Assembly (NCBI GenBank): GCA_000310025.1
Contig: FN648887.1
Span: 2,588 to 24,271, forward strand
Source: Ectocarpus siliculosus
Lineage: Eukaryota; Sar; Phaeophyceae; Ectocarpales; Ectocarpaceae
Reading direction: 5' to 3'
DNA: 21,684 nt
Under the pieces are notes generated by a model. The model ran no database searches. It saw nothing but the letters and a program-made list of their open reading frames with translations, and was not told the origin of the DNA. Made by a program: the position numbers and the translations under genes. Positions 1-9,252 of this stretch are shown here, in pieces; position 1 is the stretch's first letter; each line of letters opens with the position of its first letter.

Positions 1-26
1 GGGGGGGGGGGGGCGCCGGGGGGGGT
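1..26. repeat. G-rich homopolymer at contig edge
   Basis: The window opens with 13 G, then CGCC, then nine more G. This is low-complexity sequence at the very end of the piece. It may be a real G-tract or a sequencing or assembly artefact; it is not a recognisable telomere repeat. Confidence 0.7.
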
Positions 27-1475
27 AGATAACAACGAGCCACAGTTAGAGAGATGTACTGTAGCTTTTTGCTGTTGTTATAGCATTTTTGATGAAGAGC
101 GGTCCAATTGTTTGTTTTTTTGCAAGAAAAAGCTGTTTAGAGGGATCGTGATGTGCATGTACGTACGTGAAAAAAAAAAATCGTGCACAGGGGGGCCATT
201 TCGCAGCGAGTGTGTCCGGCCGTGTCTGTGTGCCGATAAATACACAGGAGACTCGAGTCCATTTCGCCATCTAGGCTCAAAATTGCAATTCAAGAGTGGT
301 GCACAAAAAGTAGAATTTTGCCCGAGCTGTCACAACTGCTTCCAGCTCAATCCGTGCTCGGTGCATCGAGCTAGCACAGCATCTGCGGCGAAATTGAAGT
401 AGAGAACCAAGCGTCCTCGCCCAAAATCACAGGCAGGCGTGATTTTTTTTGGTTCCGCCGGTCGGTGTGCTCAGCAGCAGCTGCTGCTCCTTTGCCAAAA
501 CACACACGCTACACAGAGACAGGGCTCATGGACATGGGGGGCGGGAGACACACACACACCACCGGAAGAGCAAGGCGGGAGGGTGTGCCCTGTACTCTAC
601 AGCTGTTTGCTATCGGCGGAGGAAGCGAGAGGAGACGAGAAGAAGCGTTGGTCGTGTTGTGCGTTTCGGAGCGGCAGCGTTTTTGTCATAAGCGGGAGAG
701 GACAAGATGCACACCAACACGCGGCTAGACACCACTATTGATGATCAATGTGTAAACCTCTCCATACTTTTGTGCGAGGGCCTGGGGTGCCGCCTGTCCC
801 TTCTGTGTGCTAGTCTGACCACAAATCACACGCTTTGGAGTTGTCTACAGTGCATAGATCAAAGCTCCAACCAGAGAGAAGAACAAACAGAGAAAGTTTT
901 TTCTTGGGCTGCGATGTATGTAGCTGATGATCACACACACACCCCTTCTCTGGTTGGTGTGGTATAAACGAGCATTTTGTAGCAACGCACGAGCCTACTA
1001 GGTACGTTCTCCAACAACAAAGCTATTCCACATTACCCTCTTGTATGACCCGAGTCGACATACACACGTGACAATCTTTTCGTAGGAGTGTGAGGACAGA
1101 CGCCCGTAAACACACAACAGTACATCAGAGCGTGGCCGACGGTTCGTACAGCCGTGGTATAGCTTACTACCTTATCGGCGGGCGAAATGAAGGTTCGGGG
1201 GCGATAGCGCCTCCCGCATGGAACAAAATGTTGCTGACCTTCCCAACGTAAGGGTGGACGCGCGCGTTTTGACCACGCTTATGGGTCTGATGTCAACCTA
1301 TTGGGAGGGTGAAAAAAATCTACAGCACTAGTCTACCGCCGTACGGGGCCGGAGGTAGGCAGTAGTAACCTGTTGAATTTTGCGTGCTGTTGTCCGGAAT
1401 TTTGAGTGTAGGACTGGGTATTTACGAATTGTCATGCAACACACAGGCGCCCACTCTGTAAGAGTCGTTCTTGGA
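27..1475. other. No supported gene; CA/TG-rich low-complexity DNA
   Basis: All reading frames here are short and have unbiased codons and no convincing splice pairs. There are short CA runs (about 497-560 and 930-945), an A-run near 170-180 and a GTACGTAC palindrome near 160. The stretch from about 1000 lies beyond the transposase remnant at 1664-2518 and might be its decayed 3' part, but I found no DDE nuclease motifs in it. Confidence 0.5.
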
Positions 1476-1507
1476 CTCCACAACACGTTCGCTCCACAAC
1501 ACGTTCG
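1476..1507. repeat. 16-bp tandem duplication
   Basis: The 16-mer CTCCACAACACGTTCG occurs twice back to back (1476-1491 and 1492-1507), an exact local duplication just beyond the transposase remnant. Confidence 0.85.
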
Positions 1508-1663
1508 CTTCTATGTTGCTGAGTGAGGGGATGCAGGGGAAAATGCCAGAGATTCCCTTCCCGCAATAGTAGAAGTGCATGGGAGACCACATACGATGTT
1601 CGACTAAAGTACAACACCTATGATACAAACACACATGCACCGACCTCCCACTCCTTCGCTTAC

Positions 1664-1877
1664 CGGGAGCACTCCTCTGGTGTCTGGGGAAAAAAGAACG
1701 GCCCAACCGTCGGCGTGTTGTTGATGGCGTCCACCACTTGCCACATGATGTGGAAGACGGACTCCTTCGAAATGCCGAACAGCAAGCCGACATCGATGTA
1801 TGACGCCCCTGCGAACATGCACAGCGGAACTGCCAGCCGAATTTTCACCGGCACAGCTCCACTGCTCGCGCGCAGCC
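1664..1877 (-). pseudogene. PIF/Harbinger-like transposase, second exon (helix-turn-helix region)
   Basis: This exon encodes about 71 residues containing VKIRLAV, then MFAGASYIDVGLLFGISKES, then a segment ending in WQVVDAINNT. That order (a KxRLAxxLxxLAGxSYxD-like helix, a LFGIS helix-turn-helix, then a xVVDAI helix) is typical of the region before the DDE nuclease domain in PIF/Harbinger transposases. The acceptor is ATGCAG at 1878-1883 and the donor is GTAAGC just below 1664. It joins the upstream exon (2176-2518) in phase 1, giving an arginine at the junction. The DDE nuclease exons that should follow were not found between 1660 and 1000, so the gene looks truncated. Family call is from the motif pattern; loss of function is inferred. 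Confidence 0.72.
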
Positions 1878-2175
1878 CTGCATCACGCGACCAACAAGAA
1901 TACAAGCATGGATGTACCGGTAAATTCGAAGCCCAAGCACTTGTCAGGCGCATCGATCGCCGGACGGACATCAGCGCACATGCCATCTCCAAGGCGTCTC
2001 CTGCGCTGCTGATGTCCCTGGCGGTGCCAATTCATCTTTCGGACATCAGCGGTGAGCAGCAAATACAAGTGCAAACCGGCGGCTGCGCTCGCGACGGCAA
2101 GACAACCCTGACGAAACCTAACCCTACTCGCTCTTCCTCACGCGCGGACGCACCCTGTGTGGGTATATCTCTTAC

Positions 2176-2518
2176 TTGCGTAGAAGTCGTTGCGCTCGAG
2201 GATGGGTCGTAAAAGTTCCGCGAGCTTGTCGAAGCTGTGCTCCTCCATCCTGTACATGCGTCGGAACAGCTTCCTGCGCCTCACATCTTCTAAGTGCTCG
2301 TCCCAAACCAGCCGTCACGGCTCGTGGATACGTTGCCGCGTCTTGGGTGTTAGGCGCTGAACGACAGTCGATGTGGCAACAGTCAGCACCAGCACAATCG
2401 CCGCTATTGCTTTGAGCTTGTCGAGGACATCCCGGGTGTGTGTTGGCCGAGCGCGTGCCCGTGGGCGAAGGGAGCCACTACATTCTGTAGCCGCGCCGCG
2501 CTTTCTACGGTCGCCCAT
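2176..2518 (-). pseudogene. PIF/Harbinger-like transposase, first exon, with in-frame stop
   Basis: The frame starts at ATG 2518 (MGDRRKRG) and includes a hydrophobic stretch KAIAAIVLVLTVATSTVVQR. It meets TGA at 2315-2317 and then continues in the same frame with WDEHLEDVRRRKLFRRMYRM, followed by a SFDKLAELLRPIL motif. The last two blocks are the usual N-terminal signature of Harbinger-type transposases in plants, oomycetes and algae. The exon ends at CGCAA with donor GTAAGAG and joins 1664-1877 in phase. The TGA sits between two recognisable blocks, where a single CGA-to-TGA change would explain it. On the opposite strand a 229-codon frame (1523-2212) overlaps, but it is a shadow. Confidence 0.7.
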
Positions 2519-2553
2519 GCCCCAAACACAACCCTAGCTGGTTTCCTATGGTA

Positions 2554-2606
2554 AGGGGCACTCGTGTTGTAGACGTCGCTGGTGAGGGGCACTCGTGTTG
2601 CAGCCG
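2554..2606. repeat. 31-bp imperfect tandem repeat
   Basis: AGGGGCACTCGTGTTG starts at 2554 and again at 2585, each followed by a related YAGMCGTCGC tail. It is a two-copy direct repeat just upstream of the transposase start; no role is evident. Confidence 0.7.
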
Positions 2607-2637
2607 TCGCAGCCCGCGCGTGCGTCTGTAAGGGTGA

Positions 2638-2792
2638 TTTGGAAAGTGCTCCAAAAAGGCTTCCAAAATTTGGAAGCTAGTGGCTCCAAATTTTCGGGCC
2701 CGACTTCGTTCCAAATTTATGTAAAAAATTTGGAACGGTGGGTTCCAAATTTTTGGAGCTTTTTTGGAGAATTGTACAAAATTTGGATTTTT
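2638..2792. repeat. Cluster of TTCCAAA / TTTGGAA palindromic motifs
   Basis: Within about 150 bp the motifs CCAAA(A/T)TTT, TTTGGAA, TTCCAAA, TTTGGAGC and GCTCCAAA recur on both strands at least eight times. The region is AT-rich compared with its surroundings. The alternation of direct and inverted copies makes it strongly self-complementary. It could be a fold-back element or the end of the adjacent transposon; no family is assigned. Confidence 0.65.
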
Positions 2793-2860
2793 GGACATCG
2801 ATTAAAACGGCCCTAATCCCAGTGACCAGGTGGATGGCAACGAGCCGAGAGTATATATTT

Positions 2861-2932
2861 TGTTAGAAAAGCTTACGCATTGGACTACGTACAGCCCTGA
2901 CTAAGTAGTCTAATGGGAAAGCTTTTCTAACA
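2861..2932. repeat. 72-nt long hairpin (fold-back element)
   Basis: TGTTAGAAAAGCTT at 2861 pairs with AAGCTTTTCTAACA ending at 2932. Further in, CATTGGACTAC pairs with GTAGTCTAATG with one mismatch. The arms are about 27 bp and the loop about 15 nt. It may be a tiny fold-back transposon, a transcribed hairpin or part of a transposon terminus; it follows directly on the TTCCAAA cluster. Confidence 0.85.
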
Positions 2933-3650
2933 GAGATACACGTCAAAGTGATCACGGGGAACGACGGCACAGGGGGGGTCGAAACGAGCGGGATTTTGTT
3001 ACGCTTCTCGTGGACGTTCGGATGCCACAACGGGAACTGCGCGTACGTCCACATGAAGAACACAGTCCGTGCCAAAGAAGGATCATTCGAAGGCGGAAGT
3101 GGCGGCCCCTGAACTGGGAAATAGGGATGTTGGCGTCCCAACGGGAAGGTTGGGCTACTATCGATGAACAGAGACGAAGTTACTGGACCGCACTAGGGCG
3201 TGAGAGCAAGCAGCGATGCAGAAGCTCTTGTGGTGGAGTGGTTGTCGTGTCTTGCGACGTTTGCCTGACCCCGTAGGGTCGTGGAAGAACAGTTAGGTCA
3301 CTGAAGTTTGCGCTGCCCTCCGTGCGGCTAGCGATATATATCATAGCGGACAGGGGTTCAAGTTGGATTCCTTTGGCTGATTGGAGGAGCGACTTCTTCA
3401 GCGTCACGCTGAGAAACTGCAGTACGTGAAGTTCGGAGAGAGGAACAGTGAGTGGAGGTCGGTGACGTACAAGCCACAATCCAAATATTGTAGAGGAGTC
3501 GCGACGGATCTCGCAGAAGTCGCGGCTGGCAGCAGAATAGCAACGTGAGCGGGGAGGGGGGCGTATGTAAGAAAACACGTCGCCTTTCACCGTAGTCGTC
3601 CGGAAAATGACCTGGACATGGATGTTGTAGAATGGTGTGTACTATCTGGG
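2933..3650. other. No supported gene; one long minus-strand frame of doubtful status
   Basis: A 136-codon minus-strand frame (3590 to 3180) is open but begins at GTG and lacks clear codon bias. It contains an internal acceptor-like site, CTGCAG, and a SVTLKKSL segment. A similar SVTLKKTL string is encoded on the plus strand near 17699-17722. I do not call a gene here. Confidence 0.35.
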
Positions 3651-3740
3651 GTCAACAACATATTGGTGAGATGGAGTCTCGATTATGAGAAGGAGTCTCA
3701 GAATAATATTACTTGGCGGGTGAACAAAGTCAGACCAATT
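3651..3740 (+). repeat. Left arm of a long inverted repeat
   Basis: This ~89-bp arm is matched in inverted orientation at 5595-5683 with about six differences. It begins CAACAACATATTGGTGAG after a few bases and ends in ACCAATT. The high identity suggests recent duplication or the terminal repeats of a young mobile element. Both copies translate to near-identical peptides around RW[SG]LDYEKESQNNITWR, but each such frame is short, so this may be coincidence. Confidence 0.88.
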
Positions 3741-4386
3741 GTTTCAAGTTGCAGCGGTGGTGCGCGTCTGATACACGGCGGCATCTGTCCTGCTCATCAC
3801 CGTGGCGTCCTTACGCAATGGTGCAGGCAACACATGATGACTCTACAACACATGTGTTGCCCTCAAGGCAGCAGAGACACACCAGGCGGCAGGTGGTGAA
3901 GCGATTTTCTTGTTTCGGAGATTCTTTTTTATTCAAGCTGCGACAGCACACACACACGTGAGCACTTATGCATATCACAGCATACAACAACGCCTTTCAG
4001 CGTCCGAGCGTCAAATGATGCCATTATACGGACTCGGGCTGTCGAGGACGGCATGTACGGGGCTCACGCGGTGGTGGTGCTGTCACCAAGGGCATCTGTG
4101 GCCGTCAGAGAGGTTCCGTACCTGGTGGTGCACACGGCAAAAACTATATAGTTGAACAAACGTTTCGCAGAAAACACAGGCCTTCGGTGGTAGGGTCGGT
4201 GCTGCTATGTGTGAGACGTGTATCTGGCCTTCCTTGTTGTACCCTGTGTTTAGAGGGCTGCACGTGGTGGGTGTTCATTCAATGCATAGATTCGGAAAAT
4301 CGAAAGGATGAAGATGGCGGATGTCCGTTTCACCGGCAATCAAAGGCCGGTATTCAAAGAAGGCTGTTTGCTGCCATTTCGAATCG

Positions 4387-4593
4387 ATGGTGAAAGCCTT
4401 TCACTCGTTGCACAGAATTGCCAACAGTGTGCGTGGAGATCTTCCGTTTGCACCAGTTAATGCGAAACGGGTCATTTACAATACGCTGGTTGTGAATGGG
4501 AAGAATATATCACAAGTCAAGTTGGTGTTCCGAGATTCGAGGGAATTAAATCTGTGCAGATTTCTTGAGATGAAATTTTCTGACAATCTGTGA
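4387..4593 (+). CDS. Small hypothetical ORF inside the inverted-repeat interval
   Basis: A 68-codon frame from ATG 4387 to TGA, starting MVKAFHSLHR and ending MKFSDNL. An overlapping 50-codon frame starts near 4309 (MKMADVRF) in another phase. Neither resembles a family I know. Codon use is AT-leaning, unlike the GC3-rich exons elsewhere in the window. It lies between the arms at 3651-3740 and 5595-5683, so it could be a decayed element gene. Chance is a serious alternative. Confidence 0.22.
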   Translation: MVKAFHSLHRIANSVRGDLPFAPVNAKRVIYNTLVVNGKNISQVKLVFRDSRELNLCRFLEMKFSDNL

Positions 4594-4699
4594 CAGGTCT
4601 GACAGGGTGGATAGGTTTATATCGGACAAACATTTCAGCTCTTAATTGTTGCACATGTACACACCACATCCGCGGCAGAGACCGCGCCAAACGCGACTC

Positions 4700-5155
4700 T
4701 TGTGCATGACACTGCGCCACCATGACTGCCGTAGCCTCACCCTACCTAGCAAGAAGGAGTGTGCCCAATCTCATGGCTTGATTGAGGGCGTGACAGCACG
4801 CCGTCATCAAAGCACGAAAAGGTGTGTGGAAAGGTGTGGGGACGAGGTGCACGATATGACCGTCCGCACAAGTCTGCAGACTCTTTGTGCTGTGGTAGGC
4901 CGCAAAGTCGGAACTTGACATCGTTCATCTACATCCAATACCAACCTGGCCGTCGTGCACGAGAGACCGGGCCGCCATGACTGACTGCCATAGCCTGGCC
5001 CTAGCAAGAAGGAGTGTGCCCAATCCTATGGCTTGCGTGCGTGAGAAACAACACGCCGTCGCAGCACGAAAGGAGTGTGGACCGGTGCGGGAAGGTACGC
5101 GATATGACGTCTGTCGGCTCTTTCCTGTTGCTTGCCGCAGCGCCGAAACTCCACA
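4700..5155. repeat. Two-copy 255-bp imperfect tandem duplication
   Basis: CATGACTGCCGTAGCCT at 4721 recurs in related form at 4976. Both copies continue through CTAGCAAGAAGGAGTGTGCC, then a CACGCCGTC block, then GCACGAAA...GTGTGGA, then CGATATGAC. Units are about 200-230 bp with several small indels. They lie inside the 3651-5683 inverted-repeat interval. No conserved reading frame links the copies, so this is probably a noncoding duplication. Confidence 0.8.
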
Positions 5156-5263
5156 TACGTACGCATTTGTTCGCAACTATCTATGCATCCATATCCTTAT
5201 CCGACCACCTCAACGCTATCCATGCCGTCGCAATGATGGCTTTGGTGCTATAGATTGACCTTC

Positions 5264-5286
5264 CCTCCTTCCTCATAGGAAGGAGG
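5264..5286. repeat. Perfect 10-bp stem hairpin
   Basis: CCTCCTTCCT, a CAT loop, then AGGAAGGAGG form a perfect 23-nt fold-back. It is followed by GAGTGG rather than a T-run, so it is not a bacterial-type terminator. Confidence 0.75.
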
Positions 5287-5594
5287 AGTGGTCTTACAGC
5301 TGTGCGTAGCAGGCGCCATGCATTACAGCTCCTTTCAACTTGTTCGACTCCGAAAAAAGACTCTGAGTGCAAGCTGGGCGGCCTATATTGATGTTTGCAT
5401 GTCGAAAACCAACGGACCATGACCCAACTTAACTCGTCTAGGTGACTCATTGTCCCTTTCTGCTTTTACGGTGGCCCGGCAATGTATGTTTCATGGTGGG
5501 TAGCCTTTCCCTAGCCCAACGGGTGCGGCGGTGCAAGAGGTGGGTGATGTTTCCATGTGCACAAAAGCCGTGATCCCTGGGCAACCACATCAAT

Positions 5595-5683
5595 AATTGA
5601 TCTGTCTTTGTTCGCCCGCCAAGTAATATTATTCTGAGACTCCTTCTCATAATCGAGACCCCATCTCACCAATATGTTGTTGG
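5595..5683 (-). repeat. Right arm of the long inverted repeat
   Basis: This is the reverse complement of 3651-3740, with identity about 93 percent by eye. The arms are 1.85 kb apart. Similarity stops sharply outside both arms, after the CAACAAC end on the outer side. I could not find a clear target-site duplication, so transposon origin is inference. Confidence 0.88.
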
Positions 5684-5907
5684 TCTTGGTCAGTTTCGCA
5701 CTGGTAGCCACTTTGCTCCATGTACAGGGTGCGCTACTTCGACCTTGGCAGGGTGGTGACATAGAATGGCGGACCAATTTTACGGTCCCTTGGCAAAAAC
5801 ACATCTCAGGGTATACCCTGTTACCCTCGTCGCATGATCACAACCCTCCGGACAGACCCGAGAGGTTCCTCAAGGGGGCACCGTGCAAGGGGGGGGCCTG
5901 GCAATGA
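5674..5907 (+). CDS. Hypothetical small protein with signal-peptide-like N-terminus
   Basis: A 77-codon frame from ATG 5674. The N-terminus MLLVLVSFALVATLLHVQG is hydrophobic with a small-residue end, like a signal peptide. It is followed by LLRPWQGGDIEWRTNFTVPW and a Pro/Cys-containing tail. The start codon lies inside the right inverted-repeat arm, so a promoter would have to come from the repeat. No homologue is recognised and splice signals are not obvious. It could be a chance frame. Confidence 0.25.
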   Translation: MLLVLVSFALVATLLHVQGALLRPWQGGDIEWRTNFTVPWQKHISGYTLLPSSHDHNPPDRPERFLKGAPCKGGAWQ

Positions 5908-7348
5908 TACCTTCTGCGCAGGGTTATAAGCCGAGGCTTCACTGAGCATTTAGCTACATGAGCATTCAGTTTCTCGATTTTTGTTTCGTATTCGGGGTTT
6001 CTTCATTCATCATGTTCCTCCTCGTGAATTCAAGCATCGTCAACAATCCTCAAGTCCGGGCAAGCAGCCCCACAAAGCTGTAGCCCGGACTCCGGCTCGG
6101 CACATGTTGACTTTCACAATACAACATGAAGAAACCCACCGGGCGGGGGCTTCTGTGCGAGAAAAGAAGACGAGAAATTACACATCAACAACACTGGACA
6201 AGATCATTTCGCGCGACGCATTCAGCTAGACTACTGTCGTTTTAGAAGGCGAAGTAGAGAATCACTTAGTACCCCCCCCAAAAAAACACGCTCTACGCGG
6301 ACTGGGTCCCAATTCCAAGAGGTCACCCACAACAAATGACGAAGCATGGCATGCTGGGAGCACTACAGCCAACACTACAACCTGCCACACAGGCTGTGAG
6401 TTCTCTCCACACCAACTACACCCGTACCAACGCACACATTTCTCTGACCTGCACAAGACTTCCTTGAGAAAAAAAAACGCGAAAAAAAACGCACGCGCGA
6501 CAGAGCAAAATAGAAAGCCTCTCTCAGCCCGCTAACAGCTTAGCGAGAGACCCAGCCATGAAAACATACATCCCAACAACAAAGAATCCTACGCGAGGAT
6601 CATTTTGTGCCCCAAGATACGATGCAACCCCGTGAACACATGATCTGACAAGGTCAGATCAAAACACGCAATCAAGAGGAGGAGCCGCCCGCCCCCCAAG
6701 CGTATGAGCCAAAACACTGCCACAGGTTGTCACGAGAAGAGAGGGAAAAAAACTTTCCCACATGAGCTACACATGCTACAAAGCAACCGGCGATTATGAG
6801 CTCCCCATCCACAACGAACGCAACCCGCCCCCCGTTATCACACGGATAAGCGAACAACCTTGTGGTGCACACCATGAGTGCAGGATACCCAAAGATAATA
6901 CGCGACAAGCCGAATACTACCCACACAAGGACCCACGGATCCTCACGCATTTCAGCAGAAAAAGCCGATGCAACAACAAGCCAATATAGAATGCTATAAT
7001 ACGAAGCCTACAGACTAGTGGACCCCCGGAGCCCCCTTCTGTGTATGTATGTGAAAGGGCGACAGAACAAGTCCAAACTAAACTTTCCGAACAGCTCGTG
7101 GCCCACTAAGAACCTAAGACGCCAAGACGCGAGGTATAGGACATCTTGGGACGAATCATGCCAAGAGCACACCAACACAACTTATTCTAACCCGTCACAC
7201 GTGTCGCCAATCTCCATATGTAAAGCGCAGAAAGAAATCTTGAGAAAAAAAAACAAGTGCGAGGTTCGTCGTCCTAAAAGGCGACCCAGGGAGGCAGGTC
7301 CATCCCCACCGAACGCCGAAGGCGAGGACGGCGTGGGAAAACCTGAGC
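5908..7348. other. No supported gene; A- and C-rich intergenic DNA
   Basis: All frames here are short and without coding bias; the longest run is 149 codons at 7018-7467, which runs antisense into the last exon of gene A. A-runs occur near 6280, 6470 and 6745. A perfect 9-bp stem hairpin lies at 6641-6661 (TGATCTGAC, AAG loop, GTCAGATCA). The part next to 7349 is probably the 3' flank of gene A. Confidence 0.45.
6641..6661. repeat. Perfect 9-bp stem, 3-nt loop hairpin
   Basis: TGATCTGAC, loop AAG, GTCAGATCA. It sits in AT/CA-rich intergenic DNA with no adjacent gene, so function is unknown. Confidence 0.7.
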
Positions 7349-7457
7349 TCAGTTCATGTCGGCAAGGAAGTCCTCCAGCTCCTCGCCATCCAGCTCGATG
7401 CTGTGGCCCCGGGGGAGGGTCTCTGCGACCACGAGACGGCCCTCCGTGCAGCGCCCT
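7349..7457 (-). CDS. Gene A, terminal exon (unknown protein, acidic C-terminus)
   Basis: A terminal exon encoding about 35 residues: RCTEGRLVVAETLPRG, then an acidic tail ending GEELEDFLADMN and TGA at 7349-7351. It is preceded by a good acceptor (TTTATCTGCAG). The incoming phase needs two bases from the previous exon, which fits a donor at 7805 (CC|GTACGCC) of the exon 7806-7988 and restores a proline codon. Codons are strongly GC3-biased. I do not recognise the protein. Confidence 0.6.
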
Positions 7458-7805
7458 CTGCAGATAAATTTATAAGACCGAGAGGAAAGTCGGATGGGAC
7501 CATTTTGACGGGGCAGAAATACTTGTGGTATGTGAGGCATCGCACGCAGTGTTGACGAACCTGTACATATCTTAAGCGAGGTATGGCGAGTGGAAGAAAT
7601 CGTGCATTGACTCTCTGCGTGTTTTGTGTTCCACCTATTTTCCGTATCGATATTGGCCTAACTTAGCAAGTTGATGGGACAGACCCCCACAACGCACGCT
7701 ATCAAACACCGACGTCGATGGGAATGTTGTTGGGAGTTGTGAGCACGCGGACGTTTTCGCGGAGGCCTTCAACTACGTTTTGTTGCCCCTGAGGTGACGG
7801 CGTAC

Positions 7806-7988
7806 GGGCACAGGAACTTGACGATCTTGGGGTTGTCGTAATCCCAGTGGGAGAGCGTCCGGAGGGCGTGCCCGTGGCGGCGGGGTCCGATGATGTAGTG
7901 GAACAGCTGGCGCCACATGCTGGCAAAGTAAAACATGAGTACACGGGTCGTCGGATAGGGCGACAGGCGAGACGCTGGCGAGGAACGT
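7806..7988 (-). CDS. Gene A, penultimate exon (unknown protein)
   Basis: This exon encodes about 61 residues including LMFYFASMWRQLFHYIIG, RRHGHALRTLSHWDYDN and KIVKFLCP. The acceptor is GTGGCTTTCAG and the phase matches the upstream exon 8201-8370 (phase 2, arginine at the junction). The frame can be read 15 codons past the chosen donor to TGA, so the exon may end a little later (alternative donor GTAGTT after AAAC). The tract is aromatic and basic, with strong third-position GC. A weak resemblance to the exon at 19365-19498 (W..[LM]F..., RH..., PY pattern) is noted separately. No family is recognised. Confidence 0.62.
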
Positions 7989-8200
7989 CTGAAAGCCACA
8001 AAGAAGTGTGAACACTTAGACATGGACAATGCCCTGGGCTTGGTCAAGCTAGAAATAAGGTTGGTCTAAAGTATCGGTGCGTCGACTACATGTACGTACG
8101 GGAGCAGGCAGCTAATTCTTGGTGGGAGGACTAAAATAAGACAACACAAGTAAGAGTATTTATTATTTCATCGCAAAACAACATCAGCAAAAATGTTCAC

Positions 8201-8370
8201 CTCTCCTGGAAGGCTCGCGCTTGACGGTCAGGGAATCCCCCGTTGATCAGCCTCGACCAAGACCGCATCTGCCTGGTGGCCCTGCACGCCGCCGACTCGT
8301 GCGTGCCGATCTCGGACACGCGCAGAAAATCCATGTCGCGGACCGCGTGAAGGAGCATTGGTGTTGCAAA
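8201..8370 (-). CDS. Gene A, internal exon (unknown protein)
   Basis: The acceptor TTTGCATGTAG and donor GAGAG|GTGAAC frame 56 full codons that begin FATPMLLHAVRDMDFLRVSE and include RATRQMRSWSRL and FPDRQARAFQE. It enters in phase 0 and leaves in phase 2, agreeing with 7806-7988. Codon third positions are mostly G or C. The mix of helix-forming charged residues suggests a folded globular domain, but no motif is diagnostic. Confidence 0.62.
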
Positions 8371-8442
8371 CTACATGCAAATAGGGTCAGCACACAAGTG
8401 GGTCAGCAAGTGAGCCATCTACGTACAAGTACATTTACCCAC

Positions 8443-8683
8443 AGATCCGCGTAGGGCCTTGTTAGCCGCGTCCTTGTCCGACGGAACGGGAGGCTGCCCT
8501 TGCATCATGGGCACCTGGGTTTCGGGGGGTGCAAGTACGCGAACACGGACGGTGGGAGAGGTGGCAAGAGACACACGCGCGATACGGTCGTCAAGTTCAG
8601 CGCTGCAAGCCTGCAAGTGAACCCTGTGGGTTACAGGTGCTTCTGTTGTGTTGGTGCGGTCGCTATGGTTGAACGGTGCGGAT
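8443..8683 (-). CDS. Gene A, internal exon, 5' boundary uncertain
   Basis: The clear coding part reads LDDRIARVSLATSPTVRVRV, then LAPPETQVPMMQGQPPVPSD and KDAANKALRGS. A phase-0 donor (GTGGGT after GGATCT) fits the next exon; the better-looking GTAAAT three bases on would break the frame. Two acceptors are possible: CACATGTTAG at 8684, or CACTTGCAG about 70 bases later. An extra exon may precede it (acceptor TTTACAG, first base 8759, peptide LHPSNSSQNRFTNTLEDAEC), which is in phase with the donor at 9155. The proline/valine-rich middle looks like a linker. Function unknown. Confidence 0.5.
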
Positions 8684-9076
8684 CTAACATGTGAAAAACA
8701 CACTCGGCATCTTCCAAGGTGTTGGTAAACCGGTTTTGGCTACTATTAGAGGGGTGAAGCTGTAAACCAAGCCATATGGAAACATACCTAAATATCCTGT
8801 TGGAATAAAAAGAGACGACGGTAGAAGAACACCAACAGCAGACCACCTACTACTATACGACAAATCGGCAACCGCACACACAAAATTCTCCCATAATGGA
8901 ATGCCTGGGTTTGTTTGTGAATGCCCCTATCGGTAGGACAATTTTGACGTCAATGAAGAACATCCCGCTGGGGATCGCACAAGAAACAGGGGTGGGGGGG
9001 TACGAAAAAAAATATGGTCATCCGGGCCTACGACAATGTATTTTTGGTACCCCGGCGGGATTTTTCTTTTCGTTTT

Positions 9077-9107
9077 GGGGGGGGAGGGGGGGTTGCACGG
9101 AGGGGGG
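9077..9107 (+). other. G-quadruplex-prone G-tract cluster
   Basis: Runs of 8, 7, 2 and 6 G lie within 31 nt, and another G cluster lies at about 8991-9000. This satisfies the usual four-tract pattern for an intramolecular quadruplex on the plus strand. It falls in the presumed intron of gene A, where the transcript would be C-rich. It may also be a spot of assembly error. Confidence 0.55.
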
Positions 9108-9154
9108 CTACGACAAAGGATACTACGGTATCGTATAAAACAACGATCACTTAC

Positions 9155-9236
9155 CAACTGCGGGTTGACCAGCAGACCTGGCCTAGCCACCACGTTCACA
9201 TGAGCGGTCAGGAGGCAGTCGTAACGCTCATCCCCG
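9155..9236 (-). CDS. Gene A, short exon ending in a strong donor
   Basis: The frame reads MTGDERYDCLLTAHVNVVAR, then PGLLVNPQL, and ends at a near-consensus donor GTAAGTG (9154 downward). It could begin at the ATG near 9230. Alternatively only the last part (from about 9182, after GTGGCTAG) is exon, which would join the repeat exon (donor GTAAGC at 9261) in phase 2 across a ~79-nt intron. Both readings give GC3-rich codons. Exon extent is therefore uncertain. Confidence 0.42.
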
Positions 9237-9252
9237 GTCATTCCAGAATTGA

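Noticed and set aside
2113-2130. CCTAACCCTA resembling telomere repeat
   Set aside because: Only about one and a half units occur, inside the transposase intron; this is coincidence.
1523-2212. 229-codon plus-strand ORF
   Set aside because: It lies antisense to the transposase exon 1664-1877 and its intron; the minus strand has recognisable motifs and splice sites, this frame has none.
3180-3590. SVTLKK[ST]L peptide shared with plus strand near 17699
   Set aside because: Only eight residues match and neither frame is supported as a gene.
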